Shown: positions 48,311-59,075, numbered from the stretch's first letter. The stretch is 64,000 bases of DNA from Enterobacter bugandensis (GCF_900324475.1 NZ_LT992502.1:4588001-4652000); one strand, 5' to 3'. Program-made: numbers and translations. Notes: generated by a model not told the origin, from the letters alone.

Positions 48311-49201
48311 ATGTCAGCAATCGCATTTATCGGTTTAGGGCAGATGGGCGCGCCAATGGCGAAGAATCTGTTAAAGCAAGGCCACCAGCTTAACGTGTTT
48401 GACGTGAACCCGCAGGCGGTTCAGGCGCTGGTGGAGAGCGGCGCACGGGCGGCGGCTACGCCCGCTCAGGCCGCAACGGATGCCGAATTCGTCATCACCA
48501 TGCTGCCAAACGGCGACCTGGTGCGCAGCGTGCTGTTCGGCGAGCACGGCGTGTGCGAAGGGTTATCCCGCGACGCGCAGGTGATTGATATGTCCACCAT
48601 CCACCCGCTGCAAACCGACGCGCTGATCCGCGACATGGCTGAGCGCGGCTTCAGCCTGATGGACGTGCCCGTGGGACGCACGTCTGACCATGCCATCGCC
48701 GGCACGCTGCTTCTGCTGGCGGGCGGCACCGCGCAGCAGGTGGAACGCGCCACCCCCGTCTTAATGGCGATGGGCAATGAGCTGATTAACGCCGGCGGGC
48801 CGGGCATGGGCATCCGCGTAAAGCTTATCAATAACTTCATGAGCATCGCCCTGAACGCCCTCTCGGCGGAGGCGGCCGTGCTGTGTGAAGCGCTTGGCCT
48901 CTCCTTTGACGTGGCGCTGAAGGTGATGAGCGGCACGCCGGCGGGTAAAGGCCACTTCACCACCTCATGGCCGAACAAGGTGCTGAAAGGCGATCTTTCA
49001 CCCGCCTTCATGATCGACCTTGCGCATAAAGATCTGGGGATCGCCCTGGACGTGGCTAACCAGCTCCACGTTCCGATGCCGCTGGGCGCGGCGTCCCGCG
49101 AAGTTTACAACCAGGCTCGCGCCGCCGGGCGCGGGCGCGAAGACTGGACGGCCATTCTTGAACAGGTTCGCGCATCTGCCGGGCTGAAAAAATCACACTG
49201 A
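48311..49201 (+). CDS. yihU: 3-sulfolactaldehyde reductase
   Basis: The 296-residue beta-hydroxyacid dehydrogenase reduces sulfolactaldehyde to 2,3-dihydroxypropane-1-sulfonate with NADH. The N-terminal dinucleotide motif [15 protein letters not shown] (about residues 6-20), the substrate signature [11 protein letters not shown] (about 118-128) and the catalytic lysine in [12 protein letters not shown] (about 171-178) are seen. The product is excreted. It heads the plus-strand yih operon and is followed by yihT after 17 bases. Confidence 0.96.
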   Translation: MSAIAFIGLGQMGAPMAKNLLKQGHQLNVFDVNPQAVQALVESGARAAATPAQAATDAEFVITMLPNGDLVRSVLFGEHGVCEGLSRDAQVIDMSTIHPLQTDALIRDMAERGFSLMDVPVGRTSDHAIAGTLLLLAGGTAQQVERATPVLMAMGNELINAGGPGMGIRVKLINNFMSIALNALSAEAAVLCEALGLSFDVALKVMSGTPAGKGHFTTSWPNKVLKGDLSPAFMIDLAHKDLGIALDVANQLHVPMPLGAASREVYNQARAAGRGREDWTAILEQVRASAGLKKSH

Positions 49202-49218
49202 TACGAAAGGACTGAGGA

Positions 49219-50094
49219 ATGACGATGTACACCCTGAAAGATATCACCCGACCTTCCGGCGGTTTTGCAATGCTGGCCGTGGATCAGCGCGAAGCGATGC
49301 GCCTGATGTTTGCCGCCGCAGGCGCGCCGGTGCCGGTAACCGACCAGCACCTGACGGATTTTAAGGTCAACGCGGCGAAGATTCTGTCGCCGTACGCCTC
49401 TGCCATTCTCGTCGACCAGCAGTTCTGCTATCGCCAGATTGTGGAGCAGCAGGCCGTAGCCAACAGCTGCGCGATGATTGTGGCGGCCGACGAGTTTATT
49501 CCGGGGAACGGTATTCCGGTCGACAGCGTGGTGATCGACAAAAGCATCGACGCGCAGGTGGTCAAACGCGACGGCGGCAAGGCGCTCAAGCTGCTGGTGC
49601 TGTGGCGTAGCGATGAAGATCCGCAGCAGCGCCTGGAGATGGTTAAAGCATTCAATACGCTGTGCCACGACAACGGGCTGCTGAGCATTATCGAGCCGGT
49701 GGTGCGTCCGCCGCGTCGCGGAGCCGAATTTAACCGCGAACAGGCGATTATCGATGCGGCTAAAGAGCTGGGCGACAGCGGTGCCGACCTCTACAAGGTG
49801 GAGATGCCGCTGTTTGGTAAGGGCACCCAGCAGGAACTGCTGACGGCCTCGCAGAAGCTGAACGAGAACATCGCTATGCCGTGGGTGATCCTCTCCTCCG
49901 GCGTGGACGATAAGCTGTTCCCGCGCGCCGTGAGCGTGGCGATGCAGGCTGGGGCATCGGGCTTTTTAGCCGGTCGCGCCGTCTGGTCCTCGGTGATTGG
50001 CCTGCCGGATACCGAGCTGATGCTGCGTGATATTTCCGTACCAAAACTTCAGCGTCTGGGTGAGATTGTCGACGAAATGATGGCTCGCCGTTAA
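49219..50094 (+). CDS. yihT: 6-deoxy-6-sulfofructose-1-phosphate aldolase
   Basis: The 291-residue class I aldolase (E. coli 292) cleaves sulfofructose-1-phosphate to dihydroxyacetone phosphate and sulfolactaldehyde. The Schiff-base lysine is Lys193 in [10 protein letters not shown], the same number as in E. coli. [20 protein letters not shown] and [14 protein letters not shown] are family segments. ATG 49219 aligns with the E. coli start, with AAGGA upstream; an ATG two codons later is possible. Confidence 0.96.
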   Translation: MTMYTLKDITRPSGGFAMLAVDQREAMRLMFAAAGAPVPVTDQHLTDFKVNAAKILSPYASAILVDQQFCYRQIVEQQAVANSCAMIVAADEFIPGNGIPVDSVVIDKSIDAQVVKRDGGKALKLLVLWRSDEDPQQRLEMVKAFNTLCHDNGLLSIIEPVVRPPRRGAEFNREQAIIDAAKELGDSGADLYKVEMPLFGKGTQQELLTASQKLNENIAMPWVILSSGVDDKLFPRAVSVAMQAGASGFLAGRAVWSSVIGLPDTELMLRDISVPKLQRLGEIVDEMMARR

Positions 50095-50108
50095 GAAAGG
50101 ACCCGAAC

Positions 50109-51350
50109 ATGAAATGGTTTAACACCCTGAGCCACAACCGCTGGCTCGAACAAGAGACCGACCGCATTCTTGATTTCGGCAAAAACGCCGCCGTGCCGAC
50201 CGGCTTTGGCTGGCTGGGCAATAACGGGCAGGTTCGCAGCGATATGGGCACCCATCTTTGGATCACCGCCCGCATGCTGCACGTATACGCGGTGGCGGCG
50301 AACATGGGCCGTCCCGGCGCGTATGCTCTGGTTGAACACGGCATTAATGTCCTCAACGGTCCGCTGCGCGACAAGCAGCACGGCGGCTGGTACGCCTGCG
50401 TAAACGATGAGGGCGTCATTGACGCCTCCAAGCAGGGCTATCAGCACTTCTTCGTCCTGCTGGGTGCAGCGAGCGCCGTCACCACCGGACACCCGCAGGC
50501 GCGGAGGCTGCTGGACGATGCCATCGAGGTGATTGAGCGCTACTTCTGGAGCGAACAGGAGCAAATGTGCCTCGAGTCCTGGGATGAAGCCTTCAGCAAA
50601 ACGGAAGATTACCGCGGCGGTAACGCCAACATGCACGCCGTGGAAGCCTTCCTGATTGTCTATGACGTAACCCATGACCGTAAGTGGCTCGACCGCGCCC
50701 TGCGCATCGCCTCGGTGATTATTCACGACGTGGCGCGCAAAGGTGAGTATCGCGTTAACGAGCATTTCGACACCGACTGGAACCCGATCCGCGATTACAA
50801 CATCGATAACCCTGCTCACCGCTTCCGCGCCTACGGCGGCACGCCGGGACACTGGATTGAGTGGGGCCGCCTGATGCTGCATCTGCGCGCCGCGCTGGAA
50901 GCGCGCTTTGAAACCCCGCCGGAGTGGCTGCTGGAAGATGCAAAAGGCCTGTTCCACGCCACCATCCGCGACGCCTGGGCACCCGACGGCGCCGACGGGT
51001 TTGTCTACTCCGTGGGCTGGGACGGCAAGCCTATCGTGCGGGAACGCGTGCGCTGGCCAATCGTCGAGGCGATGGGCACGGCCTATGCCCTCTATACCGT
51101 GACCGGCGAGGCGCAGTACGAAGCCTGGTATCAGAAGTGGTGGGATTACTGCATCAAGTACCTGATGGATTACGAAAACGGTTCCTGGTGGCAGGAGCTG
51201 GACACCAATAACGAAGTGACCACCAAAGTCTGGGACGGCAAGCAGGATATTTACCATCTGCTGCACTGCCTGGTGATCCCCCGCCTGCCGCTGGCGCCGG
51301 GCTTAGCGCCTGCCGTCGCCGCCGGATTGCTGGACAGCCAGGCCAAATAA
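50109..51350 (+). CDS. yihS: Sulfoquinovose isomerase
   Basis: The 413-residue alpha/alpha-barrel isomerase (E. coli 413) converts sulfoquinovose to sulfofructose. It begins [20 protein letters not shown] and retains the active-site histidine segments [25 protein letters not shown] and [13 protein letters not shown] of the N-acylglucosamine 2-epimerase-like fold. A strong AAAGGA ribosome site precedes the ATG. Confidence 0.97.
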   Translation: MKWFNTLSHNRWLEQETDRILDFGKNAAVPTGFGWLGNNGQVRSDMGTHLWITARMLHVYAVAANMGRPGAYALVEHGINVLNGPLRDKQHGGWYACVNDEGVIDASKQGYQHFFVLLGAASAVTTGHPQARRLLDDAIEVIERYFWSEQEQMCLESWDEAFSKTEDYRGGNANMHAVEAFLIVYDVTHDRKWLDRALRIASVIIHDVARKGEYRVNEHFDTDWNPIRDYNIDNPAHRFRAYGGTPGHWIEWGRLMLHLRAALEARFETPPEWLLEDAKGLFHATIRDAWAPDGADGFVYSVGWDGKPIVRERVRWPIVEAMGTAYALYTVTGEAQYEAWYQKWWDYCIKYLMDYENGSWWQELDTNNEVTTKVWDGKQDIYHLLHCLVIPRLPLAPGLAPAVAAGLLDSQAK

Positions 51351-51366
51351 TAAAGACGGAGTTTTT

Positions 51367-53391
51367 ATGCGTACCCTACACAATATTGACCTGAAAAATA
51401 ACGAACGTGGCTTCACCCTGCGCTGGCAGGATCGCTTGATTTTGTCCCACTCTGAAGAAGCGCCTTGCCTGTGGATCGGCGCAGGCGAGGCCGATATCGA
51501 GATGTTTCGCGGCAACTTCAGCATTAAAGACAAGCTCAACGAAAAGATTGCCCTGACGAACGCGACCGTCACGCAGCAAAGCGTGGGCTGGGCCATCCGC
51601 TTTACCCGCGGCGATGCGGTAAGCGCGACGCTGCTGGTGGGCGTGGATGCGGAAGGCCGTCTGGAGCTGAAGCTGAAAAATGATGCTCCCGGCCACAACC
51701 GCATCTGGCTGCGGCTGGCGGCGCAGCCGGAAGATCATATCTACGGCTGCGGCGAGCAGTTCTCGTATTTCGATCTGCGCGGCAAGCCGTTCCCGCTGTG
51801 GACCAGCGAGCAGGGCGTGGGCCGCAACAAGCAGACCTACGTCACCTGGCAGGCCGACTGCAAAGAGAACGCGGGCGGCGATTACTACTGGACCTTCTTC
51901 CCGCAGCCTACCTTCGTGAGCACCCAGAAGTACTACTGCCACGTGGATAACAGCTGCTACATGAACTTTGACTTCAGCGCCCCGGATTTCCACGAGCTGG
52001 CGTTCTGGGAAGATAACGCCACGCTGCGCTTCGAATGTGCGGAAACGTACGTCGATCTGCTGGAAAAACTGACCGGCCTGCTGGGACGTCAGCCGGAGCT
52101 GCCGGACTGGGTTTACGACGGCGTGACGCTGGGCATCCAGGGCGGCACCGAGGTGTGCCAGCAGAAGCTCGACGCCATGCGCGAGGGCGGCGTGAAGGTG
52201 AACGGCATCTGGGCGCAGGACTGGTCCGGCATCCGCATGACCTCCTTCGGCAAACGCGTGATGTGGAACTGGAAGTGGAACAGCGCGCTCTATCCGAAGC
52301 TTGATGAGCGGATCGGGCAGTGGAAGCAGGAAGGCGTACAGTTCCTCTCCTATATCAACCCGTACGTGGCCAGCGATAAAGATCTCTGTGAAGAGGCGGC
52401 GAAACGCGGCTATCTGACCAAAAACGCCGACGGAGAGGACTACCACGTTGAGTTCGGCGAGTTCTACGCGGGCGTTATCGACCTGACCAACCCGGAAGCC
52501 TACGGCTGGTACAAAGAGGTCATTAAAAAGAACCTGATCGAACTGGGCTGCGGCGGCTGGATGGCCGATTTCGGGGAATATCTGCCGACCGATACCTTCC
52601 TGCACAACGGCGTGAGCGCGGAGATCATGCATAACGCCTGGCCTGCCCTGTGGGCGAAATGTAACTACGAGGCGCTCCAGGAGACCGGCAAGCTCGGGGA
52701 GATCCTGTTCTTCATGCGCGCGGGCTACACCGGCAGCCAGAAGCACTCGGTGATGATGTGGGCGGGGGATCAGAACGTTGACTGGAGCCTGGACGACGGT
52801 CTGGCGTCCGTCATCCCTGCGGCGCTGTCGCTGGCGATGACCGGGCACGGCCTGCACCACAGCGACATCGGCGGCTATACCACCCTGTTCGAGATGAAGC
52901 GCAGCAAGGAGCTGCTGCTGCGCTGGTGCGACTTCAGCGCCTTTACGCCGATGATGCGTACCCACGAGGGCAACCGCCCTGGCGACAACTGGCAGTTCGA
53001 CGGCGATGCGGAAACCATCGCGCACTTCGCGCGCATGACCACCGTCTTCACCACCCTGAAGCCGTACATCAAAGCTGCGGTTGCGCAGAACGCGAAAAGC
53101 GGCCTGCCGGTGATGCGTCCGCTGTTCCTGCACTACGAGGACGACGCGCGCGCCTACACGCTGAAATACCAGTACCTGTTTGGCCGCGATCTGCTGGTGG
53201 CACCGGTTCATGAAGAGGGCCGCCGGGACTGGTCGCTCTATCTGCCACAGGACAGCTGGGTCAATGCGTGGACCGGGGAAACCTGCCAGGGCGGTGACGT
53301 GACCGTTGATGCCCCGATCGGCAAGCCGCCGGTCTTCTATCGCCAGCACAGCGAATGGGCAGATCTGTTTAGCACCTTACGTGATATCTGA
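51367..53391 (+). CDS. yihQ: Sulfoquinovosidase, GH31
   Basis: The 674-residue glycoside hydrolase releases sulfoquinovose from sulfoquinovosyl glycerides, the abundant plant plastid sulfolipid head group. The nucleophile is Asp401 in WMADFGEYLPTD and the acid/base is Asp468 in MWAGDQNVDW, each four residues short of the E. coli positions 405 and 472. The KRVMWNWKWN segment contains the residues that recognise the sulfonate. No signal peptide: hydrolysis is cytoplasmic after uptake. In E. coli yihR lies between yihQ and yihS; here the yihS stop and yihQ start are 16 bases apart. Confidence 0.97.
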   Translation: MRTLHNIDLKNNERGFTLRWQDRLILSHSEEAPCLWIGAGEADIEMFRGNFSIKDKLNEKIALTNATVTQQSVGWAIRFTRGDAVSATLLVGVDAEGRLELKLKNDAPGHNRIWLRLAAQPEDHIYGCGEQFSYFDLRGKPFPLWTSEQGVGRNKQTYVTWQADCKENAGGDYYWTFFPQPTFVSTQKYYCHVDNSCYMNFDFSAPDFHELAFWEDNATLRFECAETYVDLLEKLTGLLGRQPELPDWVYDGVTLGIQGGTEVCQQKLDAMREGGVKVNGIWAQDWSGIRMTSFGKRVMWNWKWNSALYPKLDERIGQWKQEGVQFLSYINPYVASDKDLCEEAAKRGYLTKNADGEDYHVEFGEFYAGVIDLTNPEAYGWYKEVIKKNLIELGCGGWMADFGEYLPTDTFLHNGVSAEIMHNAWPALWAKCNYEALQETGKLGEILFFMRAGYTGSQKHSVMMWAGDQNVDWSLDDGLASVIPAALSLAMTGHGLHHSDIGGYTTLFEMKRSKELLLRWCDFSAFTPMMRTHEGNRPGDNWQFDGDAETIAHFARMTTVFTTLKPYIKAAVAQNAKSGLPVMRPLFLHYEDDARAYTLKYQYLFGRDLLVAPVHEEGRRDWSLYLPQDSWVNAWTGETCQGGDVTVDAPIGKPPVFYRQHSEWADLFSTLRDI

Positions 53392-53436
53392 TAAGGCTCG
53401 CCCGCAGGGAAACCTGCGGGCAGACGGAGAACAATA

Positions 53437-54819
53437 ATGAGTCAACATACTTCCGATCCGGCAACCCTACGCCTGCCGTTTAAAGAAAAACTCGCCTACG
53501 GGATGGGCGATCTCGGCTCTAACATCCTGCTGGATATCGGCACGCTCTATTTGCTGAAGTTTTACACCGACGTGCTGGGGCTGCCCGGCACCTACGGCGG
53601 GATTATCTTCCTGATTGCGAAGTTTTTTACCGCCTTCACCGATATGGGCACCGGGATCATGCTCGACTCCCGGCGCAAGATCGGCCCGAAAGGGAAATTC
53701 CGCCCGTTCGTGCTGTATGCCGCCTTCCCGGTGACCTTACTGGCGATTGCCAACTTCGTCGGTACGCCATTTGAGATGACCGGCAAAACGGTGATGGCGA
53801 CGGTGCTGTTCATGCTGTACGGCCTGTTCTTCAGCATGATGAACTGCTCCTACGGCGCGATGGTGCCCGCCATCACCAAAAACCCGGACGAGCGCGCCTC
53901 GCTGGCGGCCTGGCGTCAGGGCGGCGCCACGCTCGGCCTGCTGCTCTGTACAGTGGGCTTTGTCCCGGTGATGAACCTGATTGAGGGTAACGACCAGCTT
54001 GGCTACATCTTTGCCGCCACCCTCTTCTCGCTGTTCGGGCTGTTCTTTATGTGGTGGTGCTATAAGGGCGTTACCGAGCGTTACGTCGAGACGCAGCCTG
54101 CTAACCCGGCGCAAAAGCCGGGGCTGCTGCAGTCGTTTCGCGCTATTGCCGGGAACCGTCCGCTGTTTATCCTGTGTATCGCGAACCTGTGCACGCTGGG
54201 CGCGTTTAACGTTAAGCTCGCCATTCAGGTCTACTACACGCAGTACGTGCTGAACGACCCGATCCTGCTGTCGTACATGGGCTTCTTCAGCATGGGCTGT
54301 ATTTTTATCGGCGTCTTTATGATGCCCGGCGCGGTGCGGCGCTTCGGCAAGAAAAAGGTCTATATCAGCGGGCTGGCAATTTGGGTGGCGGGCGATCTGC
54401 TCAACTACTTCTTCGGCGGCGGCTCGGTGAGCTTTGTGGCGTTTTCCTGCCTGGCGTTCTTCGGCTCCGCGTTCGTGAACAGTCTGAACTGGGCGCTGGT
54501 GTCCGATACCGTGGAATACGGCGAGTGGCGCACCGGCGTGCGCTCCGAAGGGACGGTCTACACCGGCTTTACCTTCTTCAGGAAGGTATCCCAGGCGCTG
54601 GCCGGCTTCTTCCCGGGGATCATGCTCACCCAGATCGGCTACGTACCGAACGTGGTGCAGTCCGCCGGGACGGTTGAAGGGCTGCGGCAGCTGATATTTA
54701 TCTACCCGAGCCTGCTGGCGGTCATCACCATCGTGGCGATGGGCTGCTTCTACAACCTCAACGAGAAGATGTATGTGCGCATCGTGGAAGAGATCGAACT
54801 GCGCAAACGTACGGCCTAA
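53437..54819 (+). CDS. yihP: GPH-family transporter YihP (putative DHPS exporter)
   Basis: The 460-residue protein belongs to the glycoside-pentoside-hexuronide:cation symporter family, with 12 helices. It begins MSQHTSDPATLRLPFKEKLAYGMGD and has the family stretch FTDMGTGIMLDSRRKIGPKGKFRPF. In E. coli YihP is proposed to export dihydroxypropanesulfonate, based on context. It is highly similar to the next gene yihO, implying an old duplication; YihP is assigned from closer resemblance to E. coli YihP. Confidence 0.92.
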   Translation: MSQHTSDPATLRLPFKEKLAYGMGDLGSNILLDIGTLYLLKFYTDVLGLPGTYGGIIFLIAKFFTAFTDMGTGIMLDSRRKIGPKGKFRPFVLYAAFPVTLLAIANFVGTPFEMTGKTVMATVLFMLYGLFFSMMNCSYGAMVPAITKNPDERASLAAWRQGGATLGLLLCTVGFVPVMNLIEGNDQLGYIFAATLFSLFGLFFMWWCYKGVTERYVETQPANPAQKPGLLQSFRAIAGNRPLFILCIANLCTLGAFNVKLAIQVYYTQYVLNDPILLSYMGFFSMGCIFIGVFMMPGAVRRFGKKKVYISGLAIWVAGDLLNYFFGGGSVSFVAFSCLAFFGSAFVNSLNWALVSDTVEYGEWRTGVRSEGTVYTGFTFFRKVSQALAGFFPGIMLTQIGYVPNVVQSAGTVEGLRQLIFIYPSLLAVITIVAMGCFYNLNEKMYVRIVEEIELRKRTA

Positions 54820-54862
54820 ATGACGTGATAGAGCGCCCTGCGGGGCGCTCTGAGGATCGACC

Positions 54863-56287
54863 ATGACATACAATACTGATCCGTTAACCCTGAAATTGAG
54901 CCTGCGAGAGAAGTGCGCCTACGGGATGGGCGATTTTGGCTCGAACCTGATGCTCTGTATTGGCACGCTGTACCTGCTGAAGTTTTACACCGATGAACTG
55001 GGGATGCCCGCGTTCTACGGAGGCATTATTTTCCTGGTGGCGAAGTTTTTTACCGCGTTCACCGACATGCTGACCGGCGTGCTGCTGGATTCCCGGCGTA
55101 ACATTGGCCCGAGGGGGAAGTTCCGGCCATTCATACTTTACGCCTCCGTCCCGGTGGCGCTGGTCGCGACGGCGCAGTTTATGGCCAACGACTTTAGCCT
55201 GACGGTCAAAACGGCGCTCGCCACCGTGCTCTTCATGATGTTTGGGCTCTGCTACAGCCTGATGAACTGTGCCTACGGTGCGATGGTCCCTGCCATCACC
55301 AAAAACCCGAACGAGCGCGCGCAGCTGGCGGCGTGGCGACAGGGCGGCGCCACGGTGGGGCTGTTGCTCTGCACCGTCGGCTTTATGCCCATTCAGGCGC
55401 TGTTCGTCCACCAGCCCTCCCTCGGCTATCTGGTGGCTGCGCTGGTGTTCGTCACCGGCGGCCTGTTCTGCATGTGGTGGTGCTACAGCGGGGTGAAAGA
55501 GCGCTATGTCGAGATAACGCCCGATCACCATAAGCCCGGCATTCTGAAATCGTTCTGCGCGATTTTTCGCAATCCGCCGCTGCTGGTGCTGTGCATTGCC
55601 AACCTGTGTACTCTCGCCGCGTTCAACATCAAGCTGGCGATTCAGGTCTATTACACCCAGTACGTGCTGAACGATCTGCATCTGCTGTCGTGGATGGGCT
55701 TTTTCAGCATGGGCTGCATTCTGATTGGCGTGTTTCTGGTGCCCGGCGCGGTGAAGCGCTTTGGCAAGAAGCCCGTCTATCTGGGCGGGCTGGCGCTGTG
55801 GGCGGTGGGCGACGTGCTGAACTTCTTCTGGGGAACCAGCTCCCTGCTGTTTGTTCTCTTTTCCTGCATGGCCTTTTTCGGCACCGCGTTTGTGAACAGC
55901 CTGAACTGGGCGCTGGTGCCGGATACCGTTGATTACGGCGAGTGGAAAACCGGCATTCGCGCCGAGGGATCGGTTTACACCGGCTACACCTTCTCGCGCA
56001 AAATCTCCGCCGCTCTCGCCGGCTTCCTGCCCGGCATCATGCTGACCCAGATCGGTTACGTTCCTCATGCCGTGCAGAGCGCGGGCACGCTGCTGGGTTT
56101 GCGTCAGCTTATTTTCCTCTGGCCGTGCGCCCTGGCAATCGTCGCCGCCGTGACCATGGGGCTGTTTTATAAACTCAACGAAGCGCGCTTCGCCTTTATT
56201 ATCGAGGAGATTGGAAAACGGAAAAAACAGTCAGCGAATACCCCTGAGATAACACCCAACAATAAAGCGTCAGCAGTCACTTTATAA
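54863..56287 (+). CDS. yihO: GPH-family transporter YihO (putative sulfoquinovose importer)
   Basis: The 474-residue 12-helix symporter begins MTYNTDPLTLKLSLREKCAYGMGD and carries FTDMLTGVLLDSRRNIGPRGKFRPF. It matches E. coli YihO, the proposed importer of sulfoquinovose or its glycerol glycoside. It is a paralogue of yihP directly upstream. An in-gene GCGCCCTGCGGGGCGC hairpin lies in the 43-base gap between the two and could tune relative expression. Confidence 0.92.
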   Translation: MTYNTDPLTLKLSLREKCAYGMGDFGSNLMLCIGTLYLLKFYTDELGMPAFYGGIIFLVAKFFTAFTDMLTGVLLDSRRNIGPRGKFRPFILYASVPVALVATAQFMANDFSLTVKTALATVLFMMFGLCYSLMNCAYGAMVPAITKNPNERAQLAAWRQGGATVGLLLCTVGFMPIQALFVHQPSLGYLVAALVFVTGGLFCMWWCYSGVKERYVEITPDHHKPGILKSFCAIFRNPPLLVLCIANLCTLAAFNIKLAIQVYYTQYVLNDLHLLSWMGFFSMGCILIGVFLVPGAVKRFGKKPVYLGGLALWAVGDVLNFFWGTSSLLFVLFSCMAFFGTAFVNSLNWALVPDTVDYGEWKTGIRAEGSVYTGYTFSRKISAALAGFLPGIMLTQIGYVPHAVQSAGTLLGLRQLIFLWPCALAIVAAVTMGLFYKLNEARFAFIIEEIGKRKKQSANTPEITPNNKASAVTL

Positions 56288-56361
56288 CAATAAATTCGGC
56301 CCGTATTTCCTTCCTGTTCATCAGGAGGGAGGCCTTTCTGTACCTGATACATGGACAAATT

Positions 56362-57048
56362 ATGAAAAGAATCATCACTGTACTGATCGTGTCGTCTGTG
56401 TCCTGCCCGGTATTCGCCGGGGCCTATGTCGAAACCCGTGAAGCCTACAATACGGCCTCTGAGCTGCACGAAGTGATCCTGCGTGCTGGCTATAACTTCG
56501 ATATGGGCGCGGGGTTGATGTTCACCAACGCCTACAACGTGGGGAGGTGGGATGAGCTCAAGCACAGCTATAACGAAATAGAGGGGTGGTATCCGCTCTT
56601 TAAACCGACCGACAAACTCACCTTCCAGCCGGGCGGGTTGATCAACGACAGCAGCGCCGGTTCGGGTGGCGCGGTTTATTTAGATACCAACTATAAATTC
56701 ACGGACGGGTTTAATCTGACGTTCCGCTATCGCTATAACCATAACAATTACGATACGCCGGACTATAACGGGCAGATGGATAAGAACGACACGCACGAAT
56801 TTGCCAACTACTGGAATTTCAAGGTGACGGATGCGTTTTTCTACACCTTTGAGCCGCATTTTTTCCAGCGGATAAATGATTACCACAGCAAAAATGGCAA
56901 AGACCATCACTGGGAAATTACCAACAAGTTCAGCTATAAGATCGACAGAAACTGGCTGCCGTATCTTGAGCTGCAGTGGCTGGACAGATGGAATGATTAC
57001 AACCGCGAGCAGTACAGGATCCGCCTGGGGTTACGTTATTCGTTCTAA
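56362..57048 (+). CDS. ompL: KdgM-family outer-membrane porin OmpL
   Basis: The 228-residue precursor has a signal peptide (MKRIITVLIVSSVSCPVFA, cleavage after residue 19) and a 12-strand small porin of the KdgM/NanC family, rich in alternating aromatics and ending in RIRLGLRYSF (terminal Phe recognised by BAM). At the end of the yih operon it probably admits sulfoquinovose or its glycoside through the outer membrane. Confidence 0.93.
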   Translation: MKRIITVLIVSSVSCPVFAGAYVETREAYNTASELHEVILRAGYNFDMGAGLMFTNAYNVGRWDELKHSYNEIEGWYPLFKPTDKLTFQPGGLINDSSAGSGGAVYLDTNYKFTDGFNLTFRYRYNHNNYDTPDYNGQMDKNDTHEFANYWNFKVTDAFFYTFEPHFFQRINDYHSKNGKDHHWEITNKFSYKIDRNWLPYLELQWLDRWNDYNREQYRIRLGLRYSF

Positions 57049-57050
57049 TA

Positions 57051-57083
57051 AAAAAGCCGCTGATTTCTCAGCGGCTTTTTTTA
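57051..57083. terminator. Bidirectional terminator, ompL / bipA
   Basis: AGCCGCTGA-TTTC-TCAGCGGCT (57055-57076) is flanked by A-run and T-run, ending ompL on the plus strand and bipA on the minus strand. It is the exact inverse complement of the terminator at 46401-46422, including its loop. Confidence 0.9.
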
Positions 57084-57099
57084 CTACGGATTGACCGTA

Positions 57100-58923
57100 T
57101 TAGTCTTCTTTCGCACCGCGCATAGCACGTTTACGATCGTTCTCGGTCAGGTGACGTTTACGGATACGAATTGACTGTGGAGTCACTTCTACCAGTTCGT
57201 CATCATCAATGAACTCCAGAGCTTGCTCCAGGGTCATCTTGATCGGTGGAACCAGAACCGTTGCTTCGTCAGTACCGGACGCACGCATGTTGGTCAGCTT
57301 CTTACCGGTCAGGCAGTTTACCGTCAGGTCGTTAGAACGGCTGTGAATACCGATGATCTGGCCTTCGTAAACTTCAGCACCGTGACCCAGGAACAGCTTA
57401 CCGCGATCCTGCAGACCGAACAGCGCAAACGCAACCGCTTTACCCTGACCGTTGGAGATCAGTACGCCGTTGTTACGCTGGCCCACTTCGCCCGGACGAA
57501 CGTCGTCGTAGTGGCTGAAGGTGGAGTACAGCAGGCCGGTACCGGAGGTCATGGTCATGAACTCAGAACGGAAGCCGATCAGGCCACGGCTTGGGATCAC
57601 GTAGTCGAGACGTACGCGGCCTTTGCCGTCTGGATTCATGTTTTTCAGGTCGCCTTTACGCTCGCCCAGCGCCTGCATCACAGAACCCTGGTGCTGCTCT
57701 TCTACGTCCAGCGTTACGTTTTCGAACGGCTCTTGTTTACGGCCATCGATTTCGCGGAAGATTACTTTCGGACGGGAAACCGCCATCTCGAAACCTTCAC
57801 GACGCATGTTTTCGATCAGAACAGACAGGTGCAGCTCACCACGACCGGAAACGCGGAATGCATCAGCGTCTTCGGTTTCTTCAACGCGCAGCGCAACGTT
57901 GTGCACCAGCTCTTTGTTCAGACGGTCAAGGATCTGACGAGAGGTAACGAACTTACCTTCTTTACCACAGAACGGAGAGGTGTTGACGTTGAAGAACATG
58001 GATACGGTTGGTTCATCAACGGACAGGGCTGGCAGCGCTTCGACGTTCTGCGGATCGCAGATGGTGTCGGAGATGTTCAGCTCACCCAGACCGGTGATCG
58101 CGATGATGTCGCCCGCTTCAGCGATGTCGCTCTCGATACGCTCAAGACCCAGGTGAGTCAGGACTTTACCGACTTTACCGTTACGGGTTTTGCCTTCGCT
58201 ATCGATGATAGTGACCTGCTGGTTAGGCTTCACTTTGCCGCGCTTGATACGGCCAATGCCGATTACGCCAACGTAGTTGTTGTAGTCGAGCTGGGAGATC
58301 TGCATCTGCAGGGTGCCTTCCAGGTCAACGTTTGGCGCAGGCACACGGTCAACAATCGCCTGATACAGCGGGGTCATGTCTTCAGCCATGTCTTCGTGGT
58401 CCAGACCTGCGATACCGTTCAACGCAGAGGCGTAAACGATAGGGAAGTCCAGCTGCTCGTCGGTCGCGTCGAGGTTAACGAACAGGTCGAAGACCTGGTC
58501 AACAACCCAGTCAGGACGCGCGCCAGGGCGGTCAACTTTGTTGATAACAACGATTGGCTTCAGACCATGGGCAAAAGCTTTTTTGGTCACGAAGCGCGTC
58601 TGTGGCATTGGGCCATCCATTGCGTCAACGACCAGCAGAACGGAGTCTACCATGGACATTACACGTTCAACTTCACCACCGAAGTCGGCGTGCCCTGGGG
58701 TATCAACGATGTTGATACGGTAGTCATTCCATTTAATCGCGGTGTTTTTCGCGAGGATGGTAATCCCACGCTCTTTCTCCAAATCGTTGGAGTCCATCAC
58801 GCGTTCTTGGGTTTCGGCACGCGCATCAAACGTACCGGATTGCTGCAGCAGCTTATCAACCAGGGTAGTTTTACCATGGTCAACGTGCGCGATGATGGCG
58901 ATGTTACGCAAATTTTCGATCAC
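57100..58923 (-). CDS. bipA: Ribosome-associated GTPase BipA (TypA)
   Basis: The 607-residue translational GTPase has the G-domain motifs [10 protein letters not shown] (P-loop, residues 12-21), RGIT (G2), [15 protein letters not shown] (G3), NKVDRPGA (G4) and SALNG (G5). EF-G-like domains follow, then the BipA-specific C-terminal region ending GAKED. It assists 50S ribosome assembly at low temperature and under stress. Full length. It is divergent from glnA across 378 bases. Confidence 0.98.
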   Translation of the reverse strand: MIENLRNIAIIAHVDHGKTTLVDKLLQQSGTFDARAETQERVMDSNDLEKERGITILAKNTAIKWNDYRINIVDTPGHADFGGEVERVMSMVDSVLLVVDAMDGPMPQTRFVTKKAFAHGLKPIVVINKVDRPGARPDWVVDQVFDLFVNLDATDEQLDFPIVYASALNGIAGLDHEDMAEDMTPLYQAIVDRVPAPNVDLEGTLQMQISQLDYNNYVGVIGIGRIKRGKVKPNQQVTIIDSEGKTRNGKVGKVLTHLGLERIESDIAEAGDIIAITGLGELNISDTICDPQNVEALPALSVDEPTVSMFFNVNTSPFCGKEGKFVTSRQILDRLNKELVHNVALRVEETEDADAFRVSGRGELHLSVLIENMRREGFEMAVSRPKVIFREIDGRKQEPFENVTLDVEEQHQGSVMQALGERKGDLKNMNPDGKGRVRLDYVIPSRGLIGFRSEFMTMTSGTGLLYSTFSHYDDVRPGEVGQRNNGVLISNGQGKAVAFALFGLQDRGKLFLGHGAEVYEGQIIGIHSRSNDLTVNCLTGKKLTNMRASGTDEATVLVPPIKMTLEQALEFIDDDELVEVTPQSIRIRKRHLTENDRKRAMRGAKED

Positions 58924-59075
58924 AACTTTGCCTCAGGCATTTAGAAATAGCGCGTTATTGTACACGGATTAATCGCACTACAAAACAGGATCACAAACAT
59001 CCCCCGCAAACAAGTATTGCAGAGATGCTTTGTGATCGCTTTCACGGAGCGGTAAAAGGGCACTTTAACGTAAAT

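Noticed and set aside
51376..53349. A 657-codon open frame on the minus strand opposite yihQ
   Set aside because: It mirrors the codon structure of the GH31 gene, has no recognisable domain and is rich in Arg/His/Val, as antisense frames of GC-rich genes are.
53437..56287. yihP and yihO as an assembly duplication
   Set aside because: They differ at many positions and each matches its own E. coli orthologue, so this is an old paralogous pair.
57223..58944. A 573-codon plus-strand frame opposite bipA
   Set aside because: It is antisense to an intact, essential-type GTPase gene and the translated protein has no domain features.
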